Shown one piece after another: positions 7,826 through 15,856 of a stretch of DNA of 64,000 nucleotides; positions within the stretch are counted from its first letter, which is position 1, and the number at the start of each line of letters is the position of its first letter. Where the stretch lies: assembly GCA_021561035.1 (NCBI GenBank), contig CP067346.1, forward strand, positions 62,001-126,000, written 5' to 3'. The DNA is from Clostridioides sp. ES-S-0054-01 (lineage in GTDB: Bacteria > Bacillota > Clostridia > Peptostreptococcales > Peptostreptococcaceae). The translations under genes were made by a program, and so were the position numbers. Below the pieces are notes generated by a model. It did no database searches, was not told the DNA's origin, and was given only the letters and a program-made list of their open reading frames with translations.

Positions 7826-9556
7826 ATGTCAGTAGAAGTCATAATGCCAAAAGCAGGAGTAGCCATGGAAGAAGGTACTATAGTATCTTGGCTAAAACAA
7901 GAAGGCGAAGAAGTAAAGGTTGGAGAACCTATATTAGAAATAACAACGGATAAAGTCAATATGGAGATAGAGTCAGAAGGAGAAGGTACACTTGCTGTAA
8001 TCATACATAAAGAAGAAGGTGAAGTATTACCAGTATTTACAGTAATAGGTGTAATAGCAGAAAAAGGGGAAAATCAAGAGGAAGTAAAAGCTAAATATTT
8101 ATCTGGAAATGTGTCAAAAGAAGATATAGTTGAAGAGAATCAAAACATAGAAGCTAAAGAAGAAAAAATAAACAAAAAAGAGTGTAATCATGATTATGAT
8201 GTAGTTGTAATAGGCGGAGGACCTGGAGGCTATTTGTCAGCGTTAAAAGCAGCTCTTTTAGGTGGAAAAGTTGCATTAGTCGAAGAAAATATATTAGGAG
8301 GTACCTGCTTAAATAGAGGTTGTATTCCTACAAAGACTTATATAAAAACAGCAGAAATATTAGAAGAAATTGACCAGTTATCAAAGAGGGGCGTAAAAGT
8401 AACTGTAGATAAAGAACAGGACATCAAGAAGGCTATAAAATATAAAAATAGAGTAGTTAAAAAACTTACAGCTGGTGTTGGTGGACTATTAAAAAGTAGA
8501 GATGTAGAAGTATTTAATCTTAAAGCCAGTGTTAAAGAAGAGCATAAAGTAATCTTATCAGATGGAAAAGTTTTAGATACAGAAAATATAATAATTGCCA
8601 CAGGCTCTAAGGTAAGGGTATTACCTATAAAAGGAATAGAATCAAATTTAATAATAACTAGTACAGAAGCTTTAGACTTAGAAACAGTACCAGAAGAATT
8701 AGTGATAATTGGTGGTGGAGTGATTGGTTGTGAATTTGCAGAGATATTCAATTCAAGAGGCTCTAAAGTAACTATAGTAGAAATGGAAGATAGAATAATC
8801 CCAAGAATGGATAAAGAATTAAGTGAATCTTTAAAATATTCTCTTAGCAAAAAAGGTATAAATGTACTAACTAAAAAGAAAGTTTCTGAATTTAAAGAAG
8901 AAGGAAATAAAATATTAGTGTGCATTGAAGATGAAGAGTCAATAAAAGCAGATTTATGTCTATATGCTATAGGAAGAGAAGCTAATCTTTCTGGTATAGA
9001 AGACTTAGATATTAAAATAGATAAAGGTTCAATAGTTGTAAACAGCAAAATGGAAACAAGTATACCAAGCATATATGCAGTAGGTGATGTTACTGGAGGT
9101 GTAATGTTAGCTCATGCAGCTTTTAAAATGGGAGAGATAGCAGCTTCAAATGCCTTAGGTATGAATGAAGAAGTTGATTTAAGTGCATTACCTAGTTGTA
9201 TTTATACAATTCCAGAAGTAGCATCAGTTGGGCTTACAGAAGAGGATGCTAGAAAAAAATGTAATGTAAAAGTTGGTAAGTTTAACTTTGCTGGAAATGG
9301 AAGAGCTTTAGCTTCTGGTCAAGAGCAAGGATATGTAAAAGTAGTAGCAGATGCTAAATATGGAGAAATTTTAGGTGTACATATGTTTGGATGTGGTGTA
9401 GCAGAACTTGTAAATCATGCTGCGTCATTTAAAGCATTAGAAATACCTGCTGATGAAGCTAGTGAGTTGATATTTGGTCATCCATGCACTTCAGAAGCTT
9501 TGATGGAAGCTTTGGCAGATGTAAATGGAGAATGTTTGCATTTACCTAAAAAATAA
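7826..9556 (+). CDS. acoL: Dihydrolipoamide dehydrogenase (E3) with N-terminal lipoyl domain
   Basis: E3 reoxidises dihydrolipoamide with NAD+. Residues 1-78 form a biotinyl/lipoyl domain with the lipoylation lysine at 43 in TTDKVNME. An acidic, lysine-rich linker (about 80-122) leads to the FAD-binding fold with GGGPGG near 130-135. The redox disulfide is CLNRGC (Cys161, Cys166), a second nucleotide-binding motif GGGVIGCE follows, and the C-terminal HPCTSEA supplies the catalytic His-Glu region. The total of 576 residues equals a normal E3 (about 465) plus the extra domain and linker. Since AcoC lacks a lipoyl domain, this swinging arm probably serves E1, E2 and E3 alike. A strong terminator follows at 9638. 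Confidence 0.88.
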   Translation: MSVEVIMPKAGVAMEEGTIVSWLKQEGEEVKVGEPILEITTDKVNMEIESEGEGTLAVIIHKEEGEVLPVFTVIGVIAEKGENQEEVKAKYLSGNVSKEDIVEENQNIEAKEEKINKKECNHDYDVVVIGGGPGGYLSALKAALLGGKVALVEENILGGTCLNRGCIPTKTYIKTAEILEEIDQLSKRGVKVTVDKEQDIKKAIKYKNRVVKKLTAGVGGLLKSRDVEVFNLKASVKEEHKVILSDGKVLDTENIIIATGSKVRVLPIKGIESNLIITSTEALDLETVPEELVIIGGGVIGCEFAEIFNSRGSKVTIVEMEDRIIPRMDKELSESLKYSLSKKGINVLTKKKVSEFKEEGNKILVCIEDEESIKADLCLYAIGREANLSGIEDLDIKIDKGSIVVNSKMETSIPSIYAVGDVTGGVMLAHAAFKMGEIAASNALGMNEEVDLSALPSCIYTIPEVASVGLTEEDARKKCNVKVGKFNFAGNGRALASGQEQGYVKVVADAKYGEILGVHMFGCGVAELVNHAASFKALEIPADEASELIFGHPCTSEALMEALADVNGECLHLPKK

Positions 9557-9637
9557 ATATAAAAATAGATTGTTAATGTAAGTTTATTATTAATAATATG
9601 AACTTATATCATAAAGTTTTAAAATACTTACTTAGCC

Positions 9638-9688
9638 ATACCCCTTGTTGTACAAATAATTTATTTGCACAATAAGGGGTATTTTTTA
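9638..9688 (+). terminator. Strong intrinsic terminator after acoL
   Basis: A 22-base left arm (9638-9659) pairs with 9661-9682 with only one mismatch and one G-U pair; the inner AT bases open as the loop. A run of T follows. It closes the aco operon and isolates the next regulator gene. Confidence 0.85.
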
Positions 9689-9710
9689 TGGAAAAATATA
9701 GAATATAGAA

Positions 9711-9736
9711 TTTTTGTAGTTTTTGTTATACAAAAA
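9711..9736 (+). promoter_or_regulatory. Inverted repeat, possible activator site
   Basis: TTTTTGTA at 9711-9718 is repeated inverted as TACAAAAA at 9729-9736, with 10 bases between. It lies about 200 bases before the sigma54 promoter, a usual distance for an enhancer bound by a LevR-type activator. The region is very AT-rich, so chance is possible. Confidence 0.3.
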
Positions 9737-9929
9737 AGATAGTAATATAAAATAACAGCCTAATTTTAGAATAATTTCAATTGTAATTAGAAAAAAAGAT
9801 TTTTTTGTTTTTAAAAAAGTATTATTTGTAAAATATAAAAAAAATTTTCTTAATATTTCAATAAAAGAATAGCTTGATTTAAATGTTATTACTTTATGCA
9901 ACAATAATAGGTACAAAAAAAACAATATA

Positions 9930-9946
9930 TGGCATATAAGTTGCTA
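9930..9946 (+). promoter_or_regulatory. Sigma54 (-24/-12) promoter
   Basis: TGGCAT at 9930-9935 and TTGCTA at 9941-9946 put the GG at 9931-9932 and the GC at 9943-9944, exactly 10 bases apart as sigma54 requires. Transcription would start near 9956, just before the AAGGAGGG at 9958-9965. The gene it precedes encodes a sigma54-dependent activator, so autoregulation of the activator and the PTS genes behind it is likely. Confidence 0.75.
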
Positions 9947-9976
9947 TATAAATAATTAAGGAGGGAACAATTATAA

Positions 9977-12925
9977 ATGAGGCAAAGAATAAAAAACTTA
10001 ATTGAAAATGAAGATAAAAAAAATCCTTTAACAGATGAAGCTATTTCAAGTATGTTAAATATTCGAAGAGAAGATGTTACCTTTTTGAGAAATGAATTAA
10101 AAATAGAAGATTCAAGGCAAAGAAGAAAAGTTGTTTTAATTAAAGCCATAAAAGATATTTTAAAAGAAGAAAAAACTATAAATAAAAATGATATAACAAG
10201 AAGATTGAACAGCATTGGGTTTACAGTATCAAGATTTACAGTTATACAGTATTTAAAAGAGATTCAAGATTCTGATGACTTAAAGCTTGATAAAGAAAGT
10301 GGTGATAAAAAAGAAGAACTAAACAATAATAGAGAAAACACAGATATAGCATTTGATAAGCTGATAGGTAGTACTGGTAGCTTAAGTACAATTATAAAAC
10401 TAGCTAAAGCAGCAATTCTCTATCCACCTCATGGTCTTCATACTATCATTATGGGACCAACTGGTGTTGGAAAGAGTGAGTTAGCAGAGTGTATGTATAA
10501 ATTTGCAGTAGAATCATCTAGATTCCCTAAGAATGCACCATTTATAGTTTTTAATGCAGCAGACTATTCAGAAAATCCACAGCTTTTGTTATCACAATTA
10601 TTTGGGCATGTTAAAGGTGCTTTTACAGGAGCTGATGAGACCAAAGAAGGACTAGTATCAAAAGCAGATGGAGGAATATTGTTTATAGATGAAATACATA
10701 GATTACCTCACGAAGGTCAAGAAATACTATTTCAATTGATTGATAAAGGGATGGTCAGAAAGTTAGGAGAAACAAAGCTAACAAATAAAATAGATGTAAT
10801 GATTATTTCAGCAACTTCCGAGCCAATAGATTCTCATTTACTTAACACATTTAAAAGACGTATACCTGTGACAATTGAAATACCAGAATTAGTTGCAAGA
10901 CCATTAAATGAAAGATTTGAGATTATAAATAACTTCTTCTTAATAGAAGCTCAAAGAATGGGAGCAAACATACATATAAAATCAGATGTATTAAAAGCTC
11001 TTATGCTTTACGATTGTATAGGTAATGTAGGTCAACTTAGAAGTGATATTCAAGTAGCTTGTGCCAGAGGACTATTAAACCAACTTACAAACAAACAGAA
11101 AGAAGTAAATATAAGCATATCAGATGTACCTGGATATGTTAAACAAGGTCTTATGAAAATTAGAAATTGTAGAGGTAAAATAGAAAATTATGTAGATGGA
11201 GACTTAATTATAGACTCAAATCTTCAAGGTGATATAGAAAAGAAAAATGAAGATATATATACTTTTCCAGATGAAATATACAAGCTTACTGAAAGAAGAC
11301 ATATTGATTTATTAGAACAAGGTTTAGATTTTGATGTTATAAATAGAATCGTTGGAGGAGAATTAGAAAGTTGTATTCAAAAATACATAAAGCAAGTTAA
11401 AAAAGTTTCTATTAGCAATAATCTTCCAGATATAAGTCCGATTGTTGGAAAATATATAGTAGAGCTAACTTATGAAGTAATCAAAATAGCATCACAATAT
11501 CTTAGTTCATTAGAGCCAAACTTACATTTATGTTTAGCAGTTCACTTAAAAGCAACTTTTGAGAGATTAAAAGAGGGGAAAGTAATATCAAATGCTCATT
11601 TGAAAGAAATAATAGGAAATTACCCATTAGAATATTCTGTAGCAGAAAAGGTAGCTCAATATCTAAAGGAAAGGTATAATATAAATTTACCAAAAGAAGA
11701 AATAGGTATAATAGCAATATATTTTAAAATGAGTAGTAGAAGAGATATATCTGAACAAAAAAAGATAGGTGTACTTCTTATGGCTCATGGAAGAGTGGCA
11801 TCCTCTGTATGTGAGGTTACAAATAAACTATTAGGAATTAACCACGCAAGGTATTTAGATATGCCATTTGAGAAGAAACCAGAAGAAATGATTGAAGAAG
11901 CTACTAAAGTAATAAAAGATATTGATGAAGGTAGAGGTGTAATTATATTAGTAGATATGGGCTCACTTTCATATTTCGGAGACATTATCTCTGGAAAGAC
12001 TGGGATTAATATAAGGACAATATCTAGATTTGACACATTGCTCTCTATAGAAGTTATACGAAGAGCAGTTCTGCCAGATTTAACAATAGACGAAATAGTT
12101 GATGAAGTTAAAAGTATAGAGCCACAAGTAAAAGAAAAAGTTAGCAAATATAACAATACAAAAGTAGATTCTAGAAAACCTATAATTTTAACATTATGTA
12201 TTACTGGGTTAGGAGGAGCTTGTAAGATAAAAAAAATCCTAGAGGAAAATATTAGAGGTATAACTGAAAAGGTTGATATAGAACCTATAGGTATGATTGA
12301 ATATCCAAGTCTTGATTTAGAGATAAAACAAATAAGTAATGATAAAAATGTAATTGCTATAGTTGGAACAATTGACCCTCAGATAGCAAACATCCCTTTT
12401 TTTAGCCTAGTAGATATAAATGATAAAGTAAAATTAAATCAAATAAACAATCTAATTGATACAAAACAAATCTTTGAGATAAATAAAAAATATGAATTAT
12501 CGGATTTAATACATAAAGAAGATATATTCGTAGATTTACAAGTTAAATCAAAAGAAGAAGTTCTAAAGTATATGAGTAAAAGACTTAGAGAGAAAGGTTA
12601 TGTGACAAAAAATTTCTATAAAAAAGTAGTGGAAAGAGATAACCTATTTCCTACTGAATTATCAGGTGGAATAGCAATACCTCATACAGATGGAATCGAT
12701 GTAATTAGACCAGCTATAAGTATAGCCATTTTGAAAAATTCTATTATATGGAGTAAAAATAAAGTAAAAATAATACTTTTATTAGCTGTAGACCAAAAAT
12801 GTTTTAATCCATTAAACACTCTACTCTCATTTATAGAAACAGATGAATTTAAGCAGATAAAAAACATTAAAGATAGAGATTTTATTAGGGAGATGATATT
12901 AGATGGAGTCAATGCAAATAATTAG
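9977..12925 (+). CDS. Sigma54-dependent PTS-regulated activator (LevR family)
   Basis: Transcription activator whose activity is set by PTS phosphorylation. Domains in order: N-terminal helix-turn-helix region (1-100); AAA+ sigma54 activation domain (about 125-390) with Walker A GPTGVGKS at 160-167, the sigma54-contact loop GAFTGA at 214-219 and Walker B ILFIDE at 234-239; one PRD (about 440-590, His523 candidate); a mannose-type EIIA domain with MAHGR, His604; an EIIB-like segment (about 735-815, CITGLGG with Cys741); and a fructose/galactitol-type EIIA domain (about 848-980) with AIPHTDG, His903. At 982 residues it is long for the family, and the C-terminal domain resembles the separate EIIA encoded next. 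It overlaps that gene by 23 bases, so it heads the PTS operon. Confidence 0.88.
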   Translation: MRQRIKNLIENEDKKNPLTDEAISSMLNIRREDVTFLRNELKIEDSRQRRKVVLIKAIKDILKEEKTINKNDITRRLNSIGFTVSRFTVIQYLKEIQDSDDLKLDKESGDKKEELNNNRENTDIAFDKLIGSTGSLSTIIKLAKAAILYPPHGLHTIIMGPTGVGKSELAECMYKFAVESSRFPKNAPFIVFNAADYSENPQLLLSQLFGHVKGAFTGADETKEGLVSKADGGILFIDEIHRLPHEGQEILFQLIDKGMVRKLGETKLTNKIDVMIISATSEPIDSHLLNTFKRRIPVTIEIPELVARPLNERFEIINNFFLIEAQRMGANIHIKSDVLKALMLYDCIGNVGQLRSDIQVACARGLLNQLTNKQKEVNISISDVPGYVKQGLMKIRNCRGKIENYVDGDLIIDSNLQGDIEKKNEDIYTFPDEIYKLTERRHIDLLEQGLDFDVINRIVGGELESCIQKYIKQVKKVSISNNLPDISPIVGKYIVELTYEVIKIASQYLSSLEPNLHLCLAVHLKATFERLKEGKVISNAHLKEIIGNYPLEYSVAEKVAQYLKERYNINLPKEEIGIIAIYFKMSSRRDISEQKKIGVLLMAHGRVASSVCEVTNKLLGINHARYLDMPFEKKPEEMIEEATKVIKDIDEGRGVIILVDMGSLSYFGDIISGKTGINIRTISRFDTLLSIEVIRRAVLPDLTIDEIVDEVKSIEPQVKEKVSKYNNTKVDSRKPIILTLCITGLGGACKIKKILEENIRGITEKVDIEPIGMIEYPSLDLEIKQISNDKNVIAIVGTIDPQIANIPFFSLVDINDKVKLNQINNLIDTKQIFEINKKYELSDLIHKEDIFVDLQVKSKEEVLKYMSKRLREKGYVTKNFYKKVVERDNLFPTELSGGIAIPHTDGIDVIRPAISIAILKNSIIWSKNKVKIILLLAVDQKCFNPLNTLLSFIETDEFKQIKNIKDRDFIREMILDGVNANN

Positions 12926-13367
12926 TAGTAATTTAATTTTTAAAGGTATAGAAGTATCTAACAATGAAGATGCATTAAAGTTTTTGGGACAACGTTTGTT
13001 TGATAAACAGTATGTAAAAGAAAGCTACATACAGGCTGTTGTATCAAGAGAGAAAAAGTATGCTACAGGGTTACCAACAGAAATATATGGAGTGGCAATA
13101 CCACATACAGATATAGTACATGTAAATGAGCCAGGTATAGCAATTGGAATACTGGATAAACCTGTAAAATTTATAATGATGGGTACAGATGATACTGAAA
13201 TTGATGTAAAGGTTATATTTATGTTAGCAGTGAAAGAGCCACAAGAACAATTGCAATTATTAGAAAAACTCATGACTATATTTCAAGATGAGAGTATGTT
13301 AAATAATATTGTTGACTTAAATGAAGAAAGTGTGAGTAATTTATTAAACTCTAAACTGAAAAATTAA
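12903..13367 (+). CDS. PTS EIIA component, galactitol/fructose superfamily
   Basis: Cytoplasmic phosphocarrier that takes phosphate from HPr and passes it to EIIB. The active-site histidine is His68 in VAIPHTD. The length of 154 residues is normal for a free-standing EIIA of this type. The chosen ATG at 12903 overlaps the activator gene by 23 bases and has AGGGAG upstream; ATG at 12912 is a second option. The protein resembles the C-terminal domain of the preceding activator around the His motif (GIAIPHTD versus GVAIPHTD), suggesting duplication and fusion. It belongs with the EIIB and EIIC genes downstream. Confidence 0.85.
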   Translation: MESMQIISSNLIFKGIEVSNNEDALKFLGQRLFDKQYVKESYIQAVVSREKKYATGLPTEIYGVAIPHTDIVHVNEPGIAIGILDKPVKFIMMGTDDTEIDVKVIFMLAVKEPQEQLQLLEKLMTIFQDESMLNNIVDLNEESVSNLLNSKLKN

Positions 13368-13462
13368 AAATGTAAAGTATATTAAAAAACATGAAGAGGT
13401 TATTGAAGATTTCCAACTGTAGGTGTCTTTAAAATAAAATAATTTTAATGGGGGTGAGTAAT

Positions 13463-13750
13463 GTGACTAAAAAGATATTAGTTGCATGTGGAACAGGAGT
13501 ATGTACTTCAACAATTGCTATAAACAAATTAAAGAAAGCGCTTCAAGACATTGGTAAATTGGATATGGTTAATATTACACAATGTAAAGTAGTAGAAGTT
13601 GCATCAAAAGCACCTGACTATGATTTAATAATTTGTACTACACAAGTATCTAGTAGTATAAAAACACCTGTGATAAATGGATTGCCTTTTTTAACTGGTG
13701 TCGGAATGGATAAATTAATCAAGGATGTATTGGAAAAGTTAGAATTATAA
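13463..13750 (+). CDS. PTS EIIB component, galactitol family
   Basis: Phosphocysteine-type EIIB that phosphorylates the sugar during transport. The P-loop ACGTGVCTST places the likely phosphorylated Cys at residue 9, with a second Cys at 14. The GTG at 13463 is preferred because GGGGGTGAG ends 5 bases before it; the ATG at 13448 overlaps that ribosome site. The 95-residue length fits GatB-like proteins. A 95-base gap separates it from the EIIA gene, and a hairpin lies between it and EIIC. Confidence 0.82.
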   Translation: MTKKILVACGTGVCTSTIAINKLKKALQDIGKLDMVNITQCKVVEVASKAPDYDLIICTTQVSSSIKTPVINGLPFLTGVGMDKLIKDVLEKLEL

Positions 13751-13771
13751 TTAGAACTTTTAAAGAATTTA

Positions 13772-13798
13772 GTCTCTAAAATTCTAAGTTTTAGAGAC
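13772..13798 (+). other. Intercistronic hairpin between PTS EIIB and EIIC
   Basis: GTCTCTAAAA (13772-13781) pairs perfectly with TTTTAGAGAC (13789-13798) around a 7-base loop. No T-run follows. It may stabilise the upstream mRNA or set the EIIB:EIIC ratio. Confidence 0.55.
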
Positions 13799-13826
13799 TT
13801 AAAATTAAATAATGGAGGGTCTTTAT

Positions 13827-15182
13827 ATGGAGATATTAAATTTCATTGTTGGTCTAGGCGCGCAAGTAATGATGCCGATAATAATATGTATTTTTGGTTT
13901 GATGTTAGGTACAAAACTAGGAAAATCTTTAAGGGCTGGTTTAACCGTGGGAGTTGGATTTATAGGTCTTAATACTATTATAGCCTTGCTAACAGATAAC
14001 CTAGGTCCAGCTACACAACAAATGGTTAAGAATTTAGGGTTAAGTTTATCAATAATAGATGTAGGATGGCCAGCAGCATCGGCTATAGCTTTTGCATCAA
14101 CAGTAGGGGCTTTAATTATTCCAATAGGTCTTGTGGTAAATATAGTTATGCTAATTACTAATACCACTCAAACTGTTGATGTAGATATATGGGACTATTG
14201 GCATTTTGCTTTTACAGGAGCTTTGGTGGCAGGAGCTACTCAAAGTGTAATGTGGGGAGTATTTGCAGCAGTAGCAAATATGGTAATTGTATTGGTAATG
14301 GCAGATTTAACTGCTCCAGGTATAGAGGAATATTTAGGGATGCCAGGTATATCTCTTCCTCATGGATTTACGCAGGCATTTGTTCCAATTGCTATAGTAG
14401 TAAATAAATTATTAGACCTAATACCAGGTATAAATAAGATTGAGATAAATGCTGATACATTGCAGAAAAAGTTTGGATTATTTGGAGAACCTTTAATAAT
14501 GGGGTCTGTAATAGGTGTAATAATTGGTATTGCTGCGAAATATGATATAAAAGGTATATTACAATTAGGTGTAACTATGGGAGCTGTATTAATATTAATT
14601 CCAAAGATGGCAGCACTATTAATGGAAGGATTATTACCAGTATCAGAAGCTGCACAGGAATTTATTGAGAAGAGATTTAAAAATAGAGGTAAGATTTATA
14701 TAGGTTTAGATTCAGCAGTAGGGATAGGTCATCCTGTTACATTATCAGTTGCATTAGTATTGGTTCCTTTGACTATACTCATAGCAGCTATATTACCAGG
14801 AAATAAAGTTTTGCCATTTGCAGATTTAGCAGTAATTCCGTTTGCACTTGTTTTAATTGTCCCAATTACAAAAGGAAATGTATTTAGAACATTAGTAATA
14901 GGAATACTTATAATTACTTCTGGATTATTAATAGCAACTAATTTAGCTCCATTATTTACTCAAATGGCTTTAAATGCTAGTTTTAAAATGCCTGAAGGAG
15001 CAACTATGATTTCAAGTATTTGTGATGGTGCGAATCCGTTAAGTTGGATATTTGTAAAAATTATGAATTATAAAGTTATTGGAGGAGTAGTTTTTGGAGT
15101 TATAGCTTTAGGAATGGCTATTTACAATAGAAATAGGATAATAAGTGAAAATAAAAAACTATCTCTAGAAGAAGAAATATAA
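13827..15182 (+). CDS. PTS EIIC component, galactitol family permease
   Basis: Membrane channel and sugar-binding subunit of the PTS. The 451-residue protein is hydrophobic throughout, with around ten or more membrane segments, and has the GatC-family loop with PHGFTQAF near residue 180. The start at 13827 follows GGAGGG at 13815-13820; an upstream ATG at 13812 overlaps that site. With the EIIA and EIIB genes it forms a complete three-protein permease. No polyol dehydrogenase lies nearby, so galactitol itself is doubtful; the class II aldolase at 15857 suggests a substrate whose phosphate can be cleaved directly. Confidence 0.85.
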   Translation: MEILNFIVGLGAQVMMPIIICIFGLMLGTKLGKSLRAGLTVGVGFIGLNTIIALLTDNLGPATQQMVKNLGLSLSIIDVGWPAASAIAFASTVGALIIPIGLVVNIVMLITNTTQTVDVDIWDYWHFAFTGALVAGATQSVMWGVFAAVANMVIVLVMADLTAPGIEEYLGMPGISLPHGFTQAFVPIAIVVNKLLDLIPGINKIEINADTLQKKFGLFGEPLIMGSVIGVIIGIAAKYDIKGILQLGVTMGAVLILIPKMAALLMEGLLPVSEAAQEFIEKRFKNRGKIYIGLDSAVGIGHPVTLSVALVLVPLTILIAAILPGNKVLPFADLAVIPFALVLIVPITKGNVFRTLVIGILIITSGLLIATNLAPLFTQMALNASFKMPEGATMISSICDGANPLSWIFVKIMNYKVIGGVVFGVIALGMAIYNRNRIISENKKLSLEEEI

Positions 15183-15210
15183 AAATAATTTTATTAGGGG
15201 TGTATGGATT

Positions 15211-15684
15211 ATGAAAAAATATAAATATAATTCCATAAGATACTTAATTAATGTGATAGTACCAGGATTTTTTATGATTTTAATATTGATTTATGCACTG
15301 TTTAATAACTATATAAATTTTAGTGTAAATATATATAGTTTATTGATAATTATCTGTACCTATGGGATACTCAATACTTTTGTATCATCAAGTAATCCCA
15401 AAGAAATTATTATTGATAACAAATGTATACATTTTATCTCATTTATTGCTACACATAAGTATGAAATTAAAGATATCAAAAAAGTAAGAATACGAGAGCT
15501 TTATAATAAAAATCTTTATCTAAAAATTAATGATGGAAGCCTTTTTAAAGGTAGGTATTGGATAAAAACAAATATGTTTAGTAACAATGTAGAATTATAC
15601 AATTATTTTGTTGCATTAGAGGAATGTTTATACCCAGAATCATTAAAATTTAGAAATAAGAGATTAGATAATAAAGGAGTATAA
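15211..15684 (+). CDS. Small membrane protein of unknown function
   Basis: I do not recognise this 157-residue protein. Two hydrophobic segments (about 12-32 and 38-57) are followed by a soluble region with alternating short strands (IIIDNKCIHF, YEIKDIKKVRI, LYLKINDG), reminiscent of small bacterial PH-like domains, but this is only an impression. The start follows AGGGGTG. It is 28 bases after the EIIC stop and before the aldolase gene, so it is probably co-transcribed with the PTS. Codon use is like its neighbours. Confidence 0.65.
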   Translation: MKKYKYNSIRYLINVIVPGFFMILILIYALFNNYINFSVNIYSLLIIICTYGILNTFVSSSNPKEIIIDNKCIHFISFIATHKYEIKDIKKVRIRELYNKNLYLKINDGSLFKGRYWIKTNMFSNNVELYNYFVALEECLYPESLKFRNKRLDNKGV

Positions 15685-15856
15685 AAGTAAAAATTTTAAA
15701 ATGGAAGTGGATTGATTTCTATTAATAAAATGTAATCTTACGTTTTATGTTGAGTTTTTGGAATTTTTAAATAAAATTAGAGATAGTATCTAAATGATAA
15801 GGTGCAACTAAGAGATATAAAAGTTGTGTCTATATATAGATTGGAGGATTTAACTA

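Noticed and set aside
8338-9072. 244-codon open frame on the - strand inside acoL
   Set aside because: The + strand encodes a complete, motif-rich E3; the reverse frame is Ser/Ile/Leu-rich, a usual by-product of A-rich coding sequence read backwards.
14189-14407. 72-codon + strand frame inside the EIIC gene
   Set aside because: Out of frame with the intact EIIC protein; Ser/Tyr/Cys-rich shadow with no ribosome site.
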